Part shown: in pieces, positions 11,334 to 21,768 of the stretch | Layout: every line of letters begins with the position of its first letter | Numbering within the stretch: the first letter of the stretch is position 1 | Source: Isochrysis galbana | Lineage: Eukaryota > Haptophyta > Isochrysidales > Isochrysidaceae | Assembly (NCBI GenBank): GCA_018136815.1 | Contig: CM030945.1 | Location: 594,605-658,604, forward strand | Length of the DNA: 64,000 nt | Reading direction: 5' to 3' | Program-made: the position numbers and the translations under genes | Notes under the pieces: generated by a model | What the model was told of the DNA's origin: nothing | Database searches by the model: none | The model's input: the letters and a program-made list of their open reading frames with translations, nothing else

Positions 11334-12533
11334 CTCTCTTGCAGGTTGGAGTTGGAGATGTGTTCCATTAGGTAAGAGAACAGGATTCTCTTCCTCTTGA
11401 TGTGATCATTCTCAATTGTTGCCTTGCCCCTGCCCTCTGTCAGAGCAAGGAAGGCTCATCTCACTCTTGGAGATTGCCTGCGAGGGCGCGCCGGCAGCTA
11501 GCGCGGAATGCGGTTCTTGCGGGGAGCTCATGCTCATGGAGTTTTCCTCGGGGGTGACTACGGGCATGGTGATCGACGCACGACGCACGACGCACGGAGG
11601 GCGCGGAAGTGTGGAAGGAGGCTTGTGGGAGGTGGTCCGTTCACTCCGAATGATTGCCATTGTTGGCGCCGCTTCCGGAGAGTCGTCGGCGTCGTCGGAC
11701 TCGACGAGCTCGCGCGTGCCGGAGGCGGGGCGGTCCATGGAGAGAATGGGTCGTGGAGAGTAGACTCGGAGGCGTAGAGTGGCGTGTCGTTGTCGTGGTT
11801 ATCGTGGGTTTCTTTTTGGTCGTCGTATAGTAGCGACGATGAGATTCGATCCACATACCTTTATTTAGCTGTGTGCGAGGCACGCCGACGGCCGTAGTAC
11901 TGGTACTGGTAGGCCATCGTCTTCTTATCTTCGGATGAAGTGGCAAAGCGGTATACAAACTGTTGGAAAAGCTGAATGTTCTCCCCGTCAAACAGAGAAT
12001 GATCTTGGGAGGTTTTGATGTTCAGTGCTGCCGGGAATTCGGCTCGCGGGTCGCGCGATGGTGCTGACAGATGACAGAGTCTGTCAGAGTCTGTTGGGCC
12101 CATGTGTTGACTGGGCTCCCAACACCCGCTCCCTTGAGCGGGGTCCGAGGGTCGGAAGAGCCTTGTGGAGAAAAAAGGTATTCGGTCTCTGGAATTTGTC
12201 CAAGCTTGTTGCATTAGATGAAGAGGTCCGGGGTACGCGCGCCCAGTCGCACGCGCAAGACAAGACAGGTGAGTGTGAGTGTCTCTCGCTCTCGGCGGGG
12301 GTACCATGTTCCATGTTTGTTCCACCTATATGGTGGTCCGTGAATAGATAGCAGTGTTTGTGTAGACCAATGATAACATCGTGCGGCTAGCACTCGTGAC
12401 GGCGACGCAACGACTCGACGTTGCCACACGCATAGTAGATAGTAGCACTGAGGTATCTACAACAAAACACGACTTAATATTAAAAAAGGGTGAAGTATGT
12501 CAACAGGGATGATTCTTCACGGGGGAGGGCGCG
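11334..12533. other. No convincing gene; probable decayed retroelement DNA
   Basis: Short frames on both strands overlap each other without recognisable domains. The minus-strand pieces could belong to the Gag-like remnant next door. A CTCGGCGGGGGTACC string at about 12293-12305 matches the start of a repeat seen at 36642 and 49627. Confidence 0.35.
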
Positions 12534-13883
12534 ATGGCCAGCGCTCGGTCGGCCGGTGGGGGCGGACGAGTCGCCCAGGTGGCTCACCGCATCCTCGCGC
12601 CCGCCAGCCTAGTAGTTATGGGCCTCGCATGGGGTACCATGCGCCAAATATCGAGCAAGACGGCCGACGAGATTGCAGAGCTTGCCCCATGGCCCGGTGC
12701 ACCACAGTGCAGCTACGAGATGCTTCACTCATTCGCGCGACTGGCACGAGACTGCATCCGTCGCGATCCAGAATTCTGGTACACGTTGGGCGCGGGCACG
12801 CTGCTTGGTGCCATGCGGAACGATCCTCCCGGGCTGTTGCAGTGGGAGCACGACGTGGATGTGTATGTAACTGCACGGCATGCCGCTCACTTACTCGATG
12901 TGCTGAATCGTAGCTGCCATCATCACGCAGAGTCTTCTGGCCGTGGGTTTCAGCGCGTACGGCAACTTTGTGGCGTGATAGATTTTCGGGGTTTGATTGA
13001 CCGCAGAGGTGTTCCTTGTTGCGCATTCGGATTCAAGCTCTATCATCGTGACGTTGGTAAGTTTTATCCTTGGTGCACTGATGTGCCCTGGGTGTTTGCA
13101 GGCAATCTCGCACGGAGATGGAATTGTGTGGATTCAGGCAATGTGCCCGACGCTATAATGACGAGATTGTGCTAATGTCGCGACGTAGGTCGTTGCGGTG
13201 CTTCCGAACTGGACATCCTTGTGCTTTCTGCCGCCACTTCAACGTGGGCACATGGCGAGACAATGTTCTGGCCTCCATGGACGATACCGTGGGCATGGTT
13301 GTGGGCTAGTCTAGCTGGCGCGATGAATTCGGCGTCGCATGCGGCATATTCTCTCTATTCCACAAGCAGCAGACAGTTCAGGCCCTTCGGAACCTTGCCG
13401 CCGCGCCCAGCGGCAGTTCATTTTCTAGTCATTCCACAAGACATCATGAACAAAAGCCTCATGAGTGACTACGCAAGCCGTTGGTGCATTGATGGGACCA
13501 AGGTTGGCCAGTGGCAAGCACGACCAAGGAGAATATGGCAGGGGATATTCTCTGCACGCAAGGAGAGAGTTGTCAACTTGCCATCAAGCGAATGGACTTG
13601 GTGCGGTGGACCACCCACGTCTTTCTTTCAAGATGAATATTTGAGTTGGTTTGAAGTGTTTCCTATTCAGTGGGTGATGTTCTATGATGTCTGGCTTCCA
13701 GTCCCACATGATGCGTGGGCAACCCTCATGCGCACCTACGGCGTTTGGTGTAGAAGTACAGCGCGACTCGACGAACATGGAGGGATCCTCGCCGACTTGC
13801 GTGCTCCACAGCACACACGGTTGCGGCGGCCTGCCAAAGTGCAACACTTGCGTTGGTGGACAACAAGGTGGCGGGGACCTTGA
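12534..13883 (+). CDS. LicD/fukutin-type nucleotidyltransferase-fold protein (multi-exon)
   Basis: ATG at 12534 with G at -3. The first frame runs to 13175: a hydrophobic stretch near residues 15-33 (possible signal anchor), then FWYTLGAGTLLGAMRND and QWEHDVDVYV, which match the glycine-rich and D-x-D core of LicD/FKRP-type enzymes, then VIDFRGLID. A 45-bp GTAAGT...TTTGCAG intron (13057-13101) is possible; it is in frame and lacks stops, so it may also be coding. The C-terminal signature (FEVFPIQWVMFYDVWLPVPHDAWATLMRTYG, given here by position 13654-13746) lies in another frame ending at 13883, so at least one more intron lies between 13110 and 13660; I could not fix its borders. LicD proteins transfer phosphocholine or phosphosugar groups to glycans, so a Golgi glycan-modifying role is likely. 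The exact substrate is unknown. Confidence 0.65.
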
Positions 13884-14690
13884 CTATCCAATAGGGCGGT
13901 CAAACAGGGGCTTTTTAACTACTACCTTCGTTCCAAAACTCAGATGCCTAGGAGATAGGAGACTTTGGGAAGCAAGGGCGGCGACCAGACTAAGGAAGGG
14001 ATTCCACTTAGGCGCTAGGCTGTGGGGAGGGTACACGCTGGCTTAACATGGTGAGTTAGTTTGGTGTATAAACGACGATTTATACTTACTACGAACATTT
14101 TGAAGACAAGCACTCTATTCACTGTCAGAGACGATGTCACAGCGATGCGGTACTCCTAAGGCGTAATCATTCCGACCTTCCGCCGCCACAATGGACAACA
14201 ACACACGTGTACGTGTAAAGCATTTAATTTCTCCGGAGGATATTCCAAGGCTGACCTACAATACAAGAGTAGTCATGAATACTGAGTACAAATACTACCA
14301 ATTTGGCAGTATTCGTACTCATGAGTACAGCCGCGAGCGAGTATTCGTACTCATGAATACAGCCGAGAGTGAGTATTCGTATTTTGGTCGAATATCGAAT
14401 ACTCACACGGCGACACGCCGGCTGTCGGGGCGGCGCGCGCGCCGCGGCCCGCGGCCGCGCGGCTGCCGCGCGGCAGGCCGCGCACTCTACTTCTACTACA
14501 CATCTCTGCTTTTGGCTCTCTCCTCACTCACACATTACACTACCTACTACCTAATATCACTCAAAACTCTCCAAGAGGAACAAAAGAACACAGGCTACGA
14601 CCGGCTCACATCTTGTCATACATGATGCGATACCTGACACGTGCCTATCTGTTGTCCCCCTCACTCACCCACATCCATCCCTACATACAT
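13884..14690. repeat. Intergenic region with palindromic tandem repeats
   Basis: 13890-13925 carries a GGGCGGTCAAACA string followed by GGCTTTTTAACT that recurs at 62890. From 14270 to 14410 a unit containing ATTCGTACTCATGA is repeated about three times and is partly palindromic (GAGTATTCG / CGAATACTC). 14425-14480 is an almost pure GC palindrome-rich stretch (GGCGCGCGCGCC, CCGCGGCCGCGCGG). No gene seen. Confidence 0.6.
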
Positions 14691-15474
14691 CTACACATCT
14701 ACATCAACATCACTCTCCTGCTGGTCTGAATCATCGTGAGTCATGCCTTCTTCTCCTTGGGCGCCCGCCTTGCCGTACTTTTGTATGTACATGGCCAGGA
14801 TGTCCTTGACGGGGGGCATATAGAACTTTTGGTTGTACGCGATGCGGACCATCGTGGCCAAGTTGTTGGGGTCCAAGTTGGGGTCGGAGAGCTTCTTGGC
14901 CAGCGAGAAGATCTGCTCCACATTGGCTTCGTGACAAATGTGGGAGGCACACTGCTTGAAGACAAAGAAGTGGAGCGGGAAGGAGTCCTTCATGTCCCAC
15001 ATCAGGCTGAACTCGTTGATGAAATCGTCGCTGTCCTTGTACTTGTCCACGGTCTCCCGCTGCAGGTCCTTCCAGCGCCGGACCTCGTCGGTGACTGCGT
15101 CGAATGCGTTGGGCGCCGTGCTGGTACACGGACGTGGTGGCGAGGTGTCGGACTCGGAGCCACATGAAACTCGCCTTGTAGTACCCTCGCTTTGGCCCAT
15201 CGGTGATAACCTCGTCTGCCTTCAGCTTCCAAAATTTGAAGATGGGGTTGACGCCCTCCTTGCGGAAGTCAGCGTCAAGAAAGGGGGACTTGAAGCCAGA
15301 GACTGAGGGTGTAGCAGAAGCGTTGCCGCCGCCGCCGTTGTTGCTGCTGCTGGCGGGCTCACCGTTGTTCTTTTCCTCCTCCGGCACCGGCATGCGCTCA
15401 GGGAATGTAGCCCAATAGTACTTGAGGAACACCGTATGCTTCATCCAGAAGCGCTCGCCGCTGGCGTCGCCCAA
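14691..15474 (-). pseudogene. hAT-like transposase C-terminal remnant, frame-broken
   Basis: Two overlapping minus-strand frames form one protein. The upstream frame (from 15474) reads FKFWKLKADEVIT and YYKASFMWLRVRHLATTS. The downstream frame (from about 15130 to the stop at 14691) reads NAFDAVTDEVRRWKDLQ, then CHEANVEQIFSLAKKL. The last part fits the hAT dimerisation block, in which S-x-x-x-E-R-x-F-S is usual; here it reads EANVEQIFS. The frame changes near 15110-15130 without a usable intron, and the 5' part is cut off near 15500 where a different element begins. The assignment to hAT is by pattern only; a Gag-like origin cannot be excluded. Confidence 0.45.
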
Positions 15475-15539
15475 CTCGGTGCTGCCCTCGCCCGTCTCTC
15501 CGTAGCGGACGAGTACACACTCGGCGAGAAGACGCAGCT

Positions 15540-16290
15540 AGACGAAGCCTCCGTGTCGGTCATTACGCGGGAGATCTTATAGAACGGCCCCCGGGCCAAA
15601 CCTCAGCCAGCACGCGAAGCATGGACCAGAAAATTAGAACTAACGCACGACGAGTCGAAGCACGTGGCGAAACTCTACACCCATCCCCTACTGAAACACA
15701 CCGACAAGCACCCTCACTTTAAACACATTATTACTCACAGAAAAATCGGCACACGTAACCGATTCGCGGCGGCGACCACCGCGAAATGCAGGCTATGCGG
15801 AAAACACCGCGAGAACTCAACACACCTGGCTAGGTGCCCCTCCACACTTCAGATCTTCCAAACCATAGAGGCCGTAGCGGGATACACTCCCGCGAAAAAC
15901 AGATCGTTAGCCCAGAAAACCAAAGACAGACTCTTCGCATACCCGAACTCGCCGGCGCCAGACAGCCTGAAAGCCCTATACCTCATAGCGTGGAGATACA
16001 TAATAAGCGACTTCTACAGAGTAGAATTCGACCATTACACCTTCCACCACGTGCCGGTCATCGAAAAGACTCTGATCAGGTTCACGGTCCTCGTGAGGGG
16101 CTTTGAACCTCCGGACGGAATCTCGACCGCTCGGACGAACAAGGCTTCCCAAGGCAGGAAACCGAAGATCAAGTCGCCACGAGAACTCAGCACCCCCATC
16201 TTTACGAGTAATAACAAAGGAGCTCTAGTCATGAATACGAACCTGTCCCTAATAGCACAAGCGCTCAGCTTAGCGGAGCGGTTAGCCTGA
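15540..16290 (+). pseudogene. 3' end of a non-LTR-type retroelement ORF2
   Basis: The frame ending at 16290 contains CRLCGKHRENSTHLARCP, a C-x2-C...H...C cluster like the one found C-terminal to reverse transcriptase in many non-LTR elements, then WRYIISDFYRVEFDHYTFHH and the terminal SLAERLA. Upstream of 15664 the frame continues (AREAWTRKLELTHDESKHVA) to about 15570 but meets a stop. Relatives of parts of this protein lie at 20724-20997, 21769-22591 and 34732-34880, so it is a dispersed family. No polymerase catalytic block is present here. Confidence 0.65.
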
Positions 16291-17028
16291 ACTGCAAAAG
16301 GCCCGCCGAGACCCACGCCCTACCGGACAGATGCCCATAGCTACAGCTAATCTGGACTACAAACTCCCGACACTCAACACCTGGAGGAAAACATGCAACA
16401 ACCGGTAGCCCGATGGCGCAAGAGGAAGAAGCGAGGAAAGCCTTCGGGTATCGGTACACACCGCCTGCCACCGGAAACCTACTGCACCCAGCCCCTAGGT
16501 AGAGCACGAGGGGACGAGCCGCAAGGCAGGTGGAGGGGGGATAAGGGAAGCGGGCGTGGCTGCGTAGAAGCTATGCAGTGTCGCGCGCGCGGCGAGACTA
16601 TTAAGAAGTTTTTTTTCTACAGATACCAATAATGCAGATCCGGGGCCTTCTCCGCCGCTTCTTCACCTGTCACCTGTCACCTGTCACCTGCACCTGCATG
16701 CAGCTGCATGCAGCTTCACCCATATTCCCAGCATATTCCCAGTTGCAAAATTTTCTTATTCCGTGCGGGTCGCGCCGCCTTGCGCCTTGCACACCACAGG
16801 ACTACTCATCAGTTATTAGTACTAGTAGTAAGTATTACAACTACTACTATATCTACTAGTAGTACTATAAATCTCCGGCACACGCGGGCGTGGATGGCGC
16901 TGCTGCTCTGCTCGGCGGGCGTCTCATCCGCCCTCGCACGCGTGCCGCTGCTGCTGCCACAGCAGTTGCAGCCCTTGCTCGGTGCGCCAGTGGCGCCATG
17001 GCTGTCGCCGCGCTGCTGTCAGCTCACG
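16291..17028. other. Intergenic; heptamer microsatellite and 5' flank of the AP2 gene
   Basis: 16663-16692 holds about four CACCTGT units followed by GCATGCAGCTGCATGCAGC palindromes. A TATAAA string sits at 16867. An in-frame upstream ATG at 16894 could extend the AP2 protein by 45 residues. Nothing else recognised. Confidence 0.5.
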
Positions 17029-18379
17029 ATGACTGCGCCGCCGCCGCCTGCGGACCAAGGTAGAGCGGCCCGCAGGCGGCGCGGCCGCGCAGCGCGTGCT
17101 GCTCGCAGGCAGAAGAATGGGCCAGATGGGGAGCGGGCCATCGCGCGTAAGGCGCATCAGGCAGCGAGCAAGGCGGCCGGCGGAACTGCTGAACTCGCGC
17201 GCCGTGGCCACGCGGCGGCTGCCGCGGCGGTTGGCGGGGCGGATGAACTTGCTCGGCAGGCGGGCGCAGCGAGGGTCGCAGCCAACCCGCTGGGCAGCAC
17301 AGGGGTCGCCATACAGCGCGGCATCGGGAATGCCATTGCGGCCGGCAAGTACACAAAATACCCCGGAGTGCGGTATCGTAGGGAGACGGGCAAGTGGCGC
17401 GTACAATTCAAGTGCCAGGGCAAGCTGCACACTGTTGGCCAGTGCGTGCACCTGCCTGAATTTAACCTCCTCTCTCTACGCACTCTCACTCGCACAGATG
17501 TGCATTGGAGATCTTCACACGCATGTCTATCTGATGCCACATCTAAAATGATGTCACACCATCCGCTGCAGTTGCCTTGTTGCGGTTTGACTTCACTTGG
17601 TGCCATCTCGCCCCCTAATTTTTGCACGCTTGTGGTACAATGCTTATAGGTGGGATGACGAGCTCACAGCAGCGCGAGCACACGACACGTATGTTCGCGA
17701 GCACCGGTTGCGACGACCGCTTCACTTCCCGCGAGAGGACAAGCGCGAGATCGGATCATTTTCGACGGGAATCCAGCCGTCGTCCGCTTATAGGTGCATA
17801 GCATGCCATTGGAACAAGCTTTTTGTTGTACCTTGTCCATCTGATCTTGCTCAGTGCCCCGGCACGCATGCAGACCGTGGGATCCCAGCTGTCGGCTGGA
17901 TCGCTCGGCATGGGTCTGGCTCCCTTCCCTTTCGTGGGCCAGCTGAGCAATCTTCTGAAATGTTCGCTTCTTCCTTATTCAGGCCTCGTTCACTCTTGCC
18001 ATACGCGTATGAGCGCTATGTCCGAGGCACTCCACAAGCTGACGCTGCAGCAGGCACAGCCGCCGCGGAAGCAGCTGCCGAAGATTCTGCCGCGACAATT
18101 CCTGATGGTGCTGTTTCCGCTGCTGCTTTGTCCAGCCCGGGCGGTGGCCCGGGTAATAGTTCTACTTTGATAGACCTCACGGATACCGCTATCAACGTTG
18201 AAGCTGTTGAGCCAACGAAGGGCCCGGTTCCCACCGATGCACATGAAGGAGATTGGGAACCAAGTTCACTTGTTAGTTACGACGGTGGGTCTGATCAGGG
18301 CGGTGAAGGCAAGGGAGAGTCCGACCAAGGCGGCGTACCAACACGGGGACGGCAACGAAGAGATACGACGAAACGCTAG
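17029..18379 (+). CDS. AP2/ERF-domain DNA-binding protein (two exons)
   Basis: Exons 17029-17441 and 17650-18379; the 208-bp intron (GTGCGT...TTATAG) splits the AP2 domain, and joining gives KYPGVRYRRETGKWRVQF followed by LHTVGQWDDELTAARAHD, a full AP2 fold: three strands with G-V-R-Y and W-R-V, then the A-A-R-A-H-D helix. The N-terminus (residues 1-100) is Ala/Arg-rich. After the domain comes PLHFPRED, then IQPSSAYRCIACHWNK and LPYAYERYVRGTP, which resemble the first strand and last helix of a second AP2 domain with the middle missing; there may be further unrecognised introns. The tail is acidic and Gly/Ser-rich and ends RGRQRRDTTKR. It is likely a nuclear transcription regulator; targets are unknown. 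The start could instead be 16894. Confidence 0.75.
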
Positions 18380-18995
18380 CCGCTCGACGGGCATGCGCAA
18401 TCACCTCACTCATTTAGCGTTATTGAATCGCCTATGACCCATGGCACGTAACTTGTCGGCACCCGATCTAGTTAGACCGGGCGTGACTATGAGTGTGCTA
18501 TTGAGACTGCTGGGCACGGCTGCCTATTTGTTGTTCGGGCTGGGGCAGTGGTACCGATGGTGGCAAACGCCTTGTTATTGTCGTTGTTGACTTATTGCTT
18601 TCTCCTTACTAACTTGTTGTGGTTCCTACTCGACAAATGACAAACGAATATTGAAAACCGTTTAAAATTCTCGCCTTGAGTAAACCCGGTTCTCCGGTTT
18701 CGTCGAGAGCCGGGAGTCAATTGGCGATTTCGGGGCGCCAGCCTTTGCAGCCGCGGATGGTGCCGTGCACCATCGGCTTGTAGCTGGTGGTGGGATTGGA
18801 GCACGACAGTTGTGCTGGTGTTTGAGAGTTTTGCACGCTCGGATGGGGTAGTTGTAGTTGATCGGGTCCGTTTTCCCTTCTGCGTTCAGAAGGAGCTTGC
18901 GAGGGCGAGGGAAGCTTCCCTCGAGAAAGAGCCTCGACCCGCCGAGACGTAGAGAGAGGTGTAGTTGAAAAGCATTTGGGTATCCTGGGTAGGCG
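18380..18995. other. No gene seen
   Basis: Short overlapping frames only. A TTTAAAATTCTCGCC string at about 18661 resembles the start of the repeat family seen at 19990, 20402, 20998 and 43708. Confidence 0.4.
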
Positions 18996-19256
18996 AGAAG
19001 CGTTCAATCACCATCACCCACAGATGGAAAAGCGTTCAATCACCATCAGCCTACACATGGAAAAGCGTTCAATCGCCATCACCCCACAGATGGAAAAGCG
19101 TTCAATCACCATCAGCCTACACATGGAACACGGAAGAGCGTTCAATCGCCATTACCCCCACAGATGGAAAAGCGTTCAATCACCATCACCCCACATCTGG
19201 GAGAGCGTTCATCACACACGTATGGAAAAGCGTTCCATCACCATCACCCCACATAG
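18996..19256. repeat. Minisatellite of about eight 30-33 bp units
   Basis: Units follow GGAAAAGCGTTCAATC, ACCATCACCCCACAGAT with alternation between two subtypes (CACCCCACAGAT and CAGCCTACACAT). The seventh unit is shortened. In one frame each unit reads MEKRSITI-like peptides, but no gene context supports translation. It lies directly before a polymerase fragment. Confidence 0.85.
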
Positions 19257-19310
19257 ATCACTTACATCCACTTTGTCCTGGTGTTGTGACTCCCTTGAAA
19301 CCCAGCAGCC

Positions 19311-19535
19311 ATGGTTGGTGAAACATTGCGCATCCCATGGACTCGGTCACCTGGTATGTATGACATGATCAAACACAGCGCTCGTTACTGTGACATTGAC
19401 ACACAAGTGCTCAAAGAGGGATTCGAGAAATTTCGAAGCATGATGCTAGGCGCTTTTGATATTGACGTTCATGCTCACGTGTCCATAGCAAGCCTTGCCG
19501 ATCGGTTCTTCGAAAATGAAGGCGCGTACAGGGGG
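19311..19535 (+). pseudogene. Fragment of a family B DNA polymerase (protein-primed or viral type)
   Basis: From 19356 the frame reads MYDMIKHSARYCDIDTQVL, then KEGFEKFRSMMLGAFDIDVH and SIASLADRFFENEGAY. The Y-C-x-x-D...L...G...F spacing followed by S-I-A-S-L-A and a G-x-Y resembles the exonuclease-to-polymerase junction of family B polymerases from Polinton-like viruses, virophages, large DNA viruses and linear plasmids. Similarity ends at about 19535, and the rest of the frame to 19802 is unrelated. No polymerase active site remains, so it is a relic or one exon of something larger. Confidence 0.5.
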
Positions 19536-19799
19536 AGAGGGGGGAAGAAAGATGAAAGAGAAACGCATCATTTCTTGGCAAAGATTTTCGTAGTGGCAGC
19601 AGGTGGGCCCCCCGAGGTTTTTTTATTGGGCATCGGGCCACGGTCAAAAAATGCACCCCAACTCTTACTAGTAGTTAGACCGCCCTACAAGCCTACAAGT
19701 AAGGTGGAAAATACCCACAGGAAGGACACACACAGGACACAGGACACAGGTGCTACTTTAGGAGTTAGATACACGGAGAGTACGAGTAAAGTACAGGTC

Positions 19800-19990
19800 T
19801 GATAATAAAACAACTGAGCGTTAGTACCACTACTCCCACTAGCCCGGTACTATCACGACACCCCGCAGCGCACCTGCCCGTACGCCTTAACGTGCGTTAT
19901 CACTAGACACATACGAATATGCACCCCTACGAATCTCCCCCCTCGCAAACCCCCGGCTCCCATTATAACTCCCCACAAGCTACAATGAGG
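19800..19990. repeat. Dispersed repeat B, copy 1
   Basis: Begins near TAATAAAACAACTGAGCG and ends CCCACAAGCTACAATGAGGG. It is strongly similar over about 190 bp to 44030-44222. Its end is abutted by the A-rich start of another repeat (19990 onward). Confidence 0.85.
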
Positions 19991-20711
19991 GGAAAAAAAA
20001 CCTTTTAAATTTCTCGCCTCACACGTGGCCCTGAACCATTCCCTCGTAGCCACGCCTCTTTCCCTTCCTCACCCTCATTCCCCGCCTTGCGGCAACTCCC
20101 CTCGTGCTCTACTTAGGGGCTCGGGTCATGTGGGGGTCCGAGCGGAGCGGGGTGCACCTGTCCTCAGCTGCGCGTACTCAACTTCCTCCTGTGCTGCTGA
20201 GTGGCCTGTTTCTTGTAGTGCTATTATCGGTACCCTTGTGTCCGCGTGTGTCTATGTTCGCCTTGGGAGAGCTATGTTGATTGATCGTATCCTTGGTTGG
20301 TCAATCAGTGTAGGTCCCAGATGGGACAATAGGCTTCTAGTAGGTTCTATTAAGAGGTCAAGAGGCCTACCAGACCTGTTACCTGTTAATAGGTAATAGG
20401 TAAAAAAAAACCTTTCAATATTTTCGCCTCGCGCGTGGCTATAGGCCTATACTATAGGTACCGCTATCGTAGCCACGCCCAAATCATCTCAGATCCCTTC
20501 CTCTCCCTAGTAACTTAGCTCAGAAGTCAGAAGCCAATCATATTCATAATGTACATCACATACTGATACATCTATAATATTAGTAAAATGAGTTTTATTT
20601 TGACCTGTTACGGACCTATTGCGACCTGTTAAGAGGTCCTCTTAATAGGAAGAGGCCCCCGAAACCTGTTGACCTTGTACCTGTTGTCCCATCCGGGGTG
20701 TAGGTCGTCTT
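19988..20711. repeat. Two successive copies of the repeat A start, with inverted segments
   Basis: Two copies begin at about 19990 and 20401, each with an A-run, CCTTTTAAATTTCTCGCC (or CCTTTCAATATTTTCGCC) and a GTGGC string. The 3' halves are related in inverted orientation: the dyad-rich AGGTCCCAGATGGGACA (20312) corresponds to the complement of 20680-20705, and AGAGGTC/GACCTCTT strings occur on both sides. No coding sequence recognised. Confidence 0.6.
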
Positions 20712-20723
20712 TTTTGCTTCTCG

Positions 20724-20997
20724 CTACGCGAGCTTTTCGGCGAGACCAAGCGCTGTCGCTACAAGGCGGGTGTTTTCGCTCATTCGTAGCCTACCCTTTT
20801 CGTTTTCAATGAATACCGGGGCACTGAGTGTCAGTGTTCTCTTAAGTTTGGGCTTTCTCCCCTGGGCGGCTTTACTTGTGCGCATTGAACAATGCTGCTG
20901 TGGCGGGGTGAGGCCCCTAACCAATGTGGCGAACCTCACTAGTGTGGACTCCAAGACTGGGATATAGTGGTATTCATACGACTCAAATGCTATTCTA
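20724..20997 (-). pseudogene. Non-LTR-type ORF2 C-terminus, interrupted by an insertion
   Basis: The minus-strand frame reads RIAFESYEYHYIPVLESTLV, then RTSKAAQGRKPK and ends ATALGLAEKLA before the stop at 20724. This aligns with the 15540-16290 copy (FYRVEFDHYTFHHVPVIEKT, NKASQGRKPK, SLAERLA). The reading is cut at 20997 by the 753-bp insertion that follows. Confidence 0.65.
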
Positions 20998-21750
20998 AAA
21001 CCTTCTAATATTCTTACCGCACTCGCGGCGAATGGAACCACTACCTACTACACGTAGCACGTAGCATACTTTCTACACCCCCACTCCCCCGGCCCTTCTC
21101 CCCCCGCCATAAGGCGGCTCCCCCCGTGCACTACTAGGGGGATAGGGGTGAAGGGCTTAGATATGGTCCGGTGGCCCGCGCCCCCCCCCGGTGATCTTTC
21201 CTCCCCTTCCTCCTGTGTCTCCGAGTGGGCGGCCGACTCTGTCTCGACTTATCCTGTAAACAGGTGCGGGACTTACCAATTTTTCGGTGAGCGGAGCTCT
21301 CGCTCCGCCCACCCCCTTCTCCGCGCTCTCTCTCCCCTCTCCTGCGGCACGCGCGATGGCGCGCCTGCGGCAGGCCTGCAGCTGCCCTCTGGCGGCCCCT
21401 GGAGGCTCCTGGAGGCCAGCTCAGGGGGCAGAGGAGGCTGGGGCTGGGCCCTGGCCTCCCCTGCCTCTCCCTCGCTGGCGCTCCTGGGCCTCTGGGGCCC
21501 CCACTCTGCACCTGTCTGCCTGTCGACCAGGGGGGGAGGAGGGGTTGGAGCGATGGGCTGGCCACGACAGGCCAGGACGCGCGAGGCAGGCGTGCCTGCC
21601 AGGGAGAGAGTGGGTCAGCAGGGCAGTGGCCTCCTGGCAAGCCATCAGGCGTGCCAGGAGGATGAGTGGTTCCTCCCCCATGGCAGGGGAGGAGTGGAGA
21701 GAGGGGGGGGCTCGTGCCCCCCCATGGGGCAACCAAGTATAAACTTAGTT
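20998..21750. mobile_element. 753-bp inserted element (repeat A) with an exact 18-bp target-site duplication
   Basis: The 18-mer GACTCAAATGCTATTCTA stands at 20980-20997 and again at 21751-21768. The insert begins AAACCTTCTAATATTC, the same start as the copies at 19990, 20402 and 43708, and ends with a hairpin AAGT ATAA ACTT (21735-21746). The insertion splits the C-terminus of an older retroelement. On the minus strand a frame starts just inside the hairpin end and runs about 100 codons (21732-21421), rich in P, A and R. The central part (CAGCTCAGGGGGCAG, then GGAGGCTGGGGC) recurs at 44800-44860. A long target duplication points to retrotransposition; the class is otherwise unclear. Confidence 0.8.
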
Positions 21751-21768
21751 GACTCAAATGCTATTCTA

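Noticed and set aside
18996-19256. CRISPR array
   Set aside because: Units are contiguous with no unique spacers, and the genome is eukaryotic.
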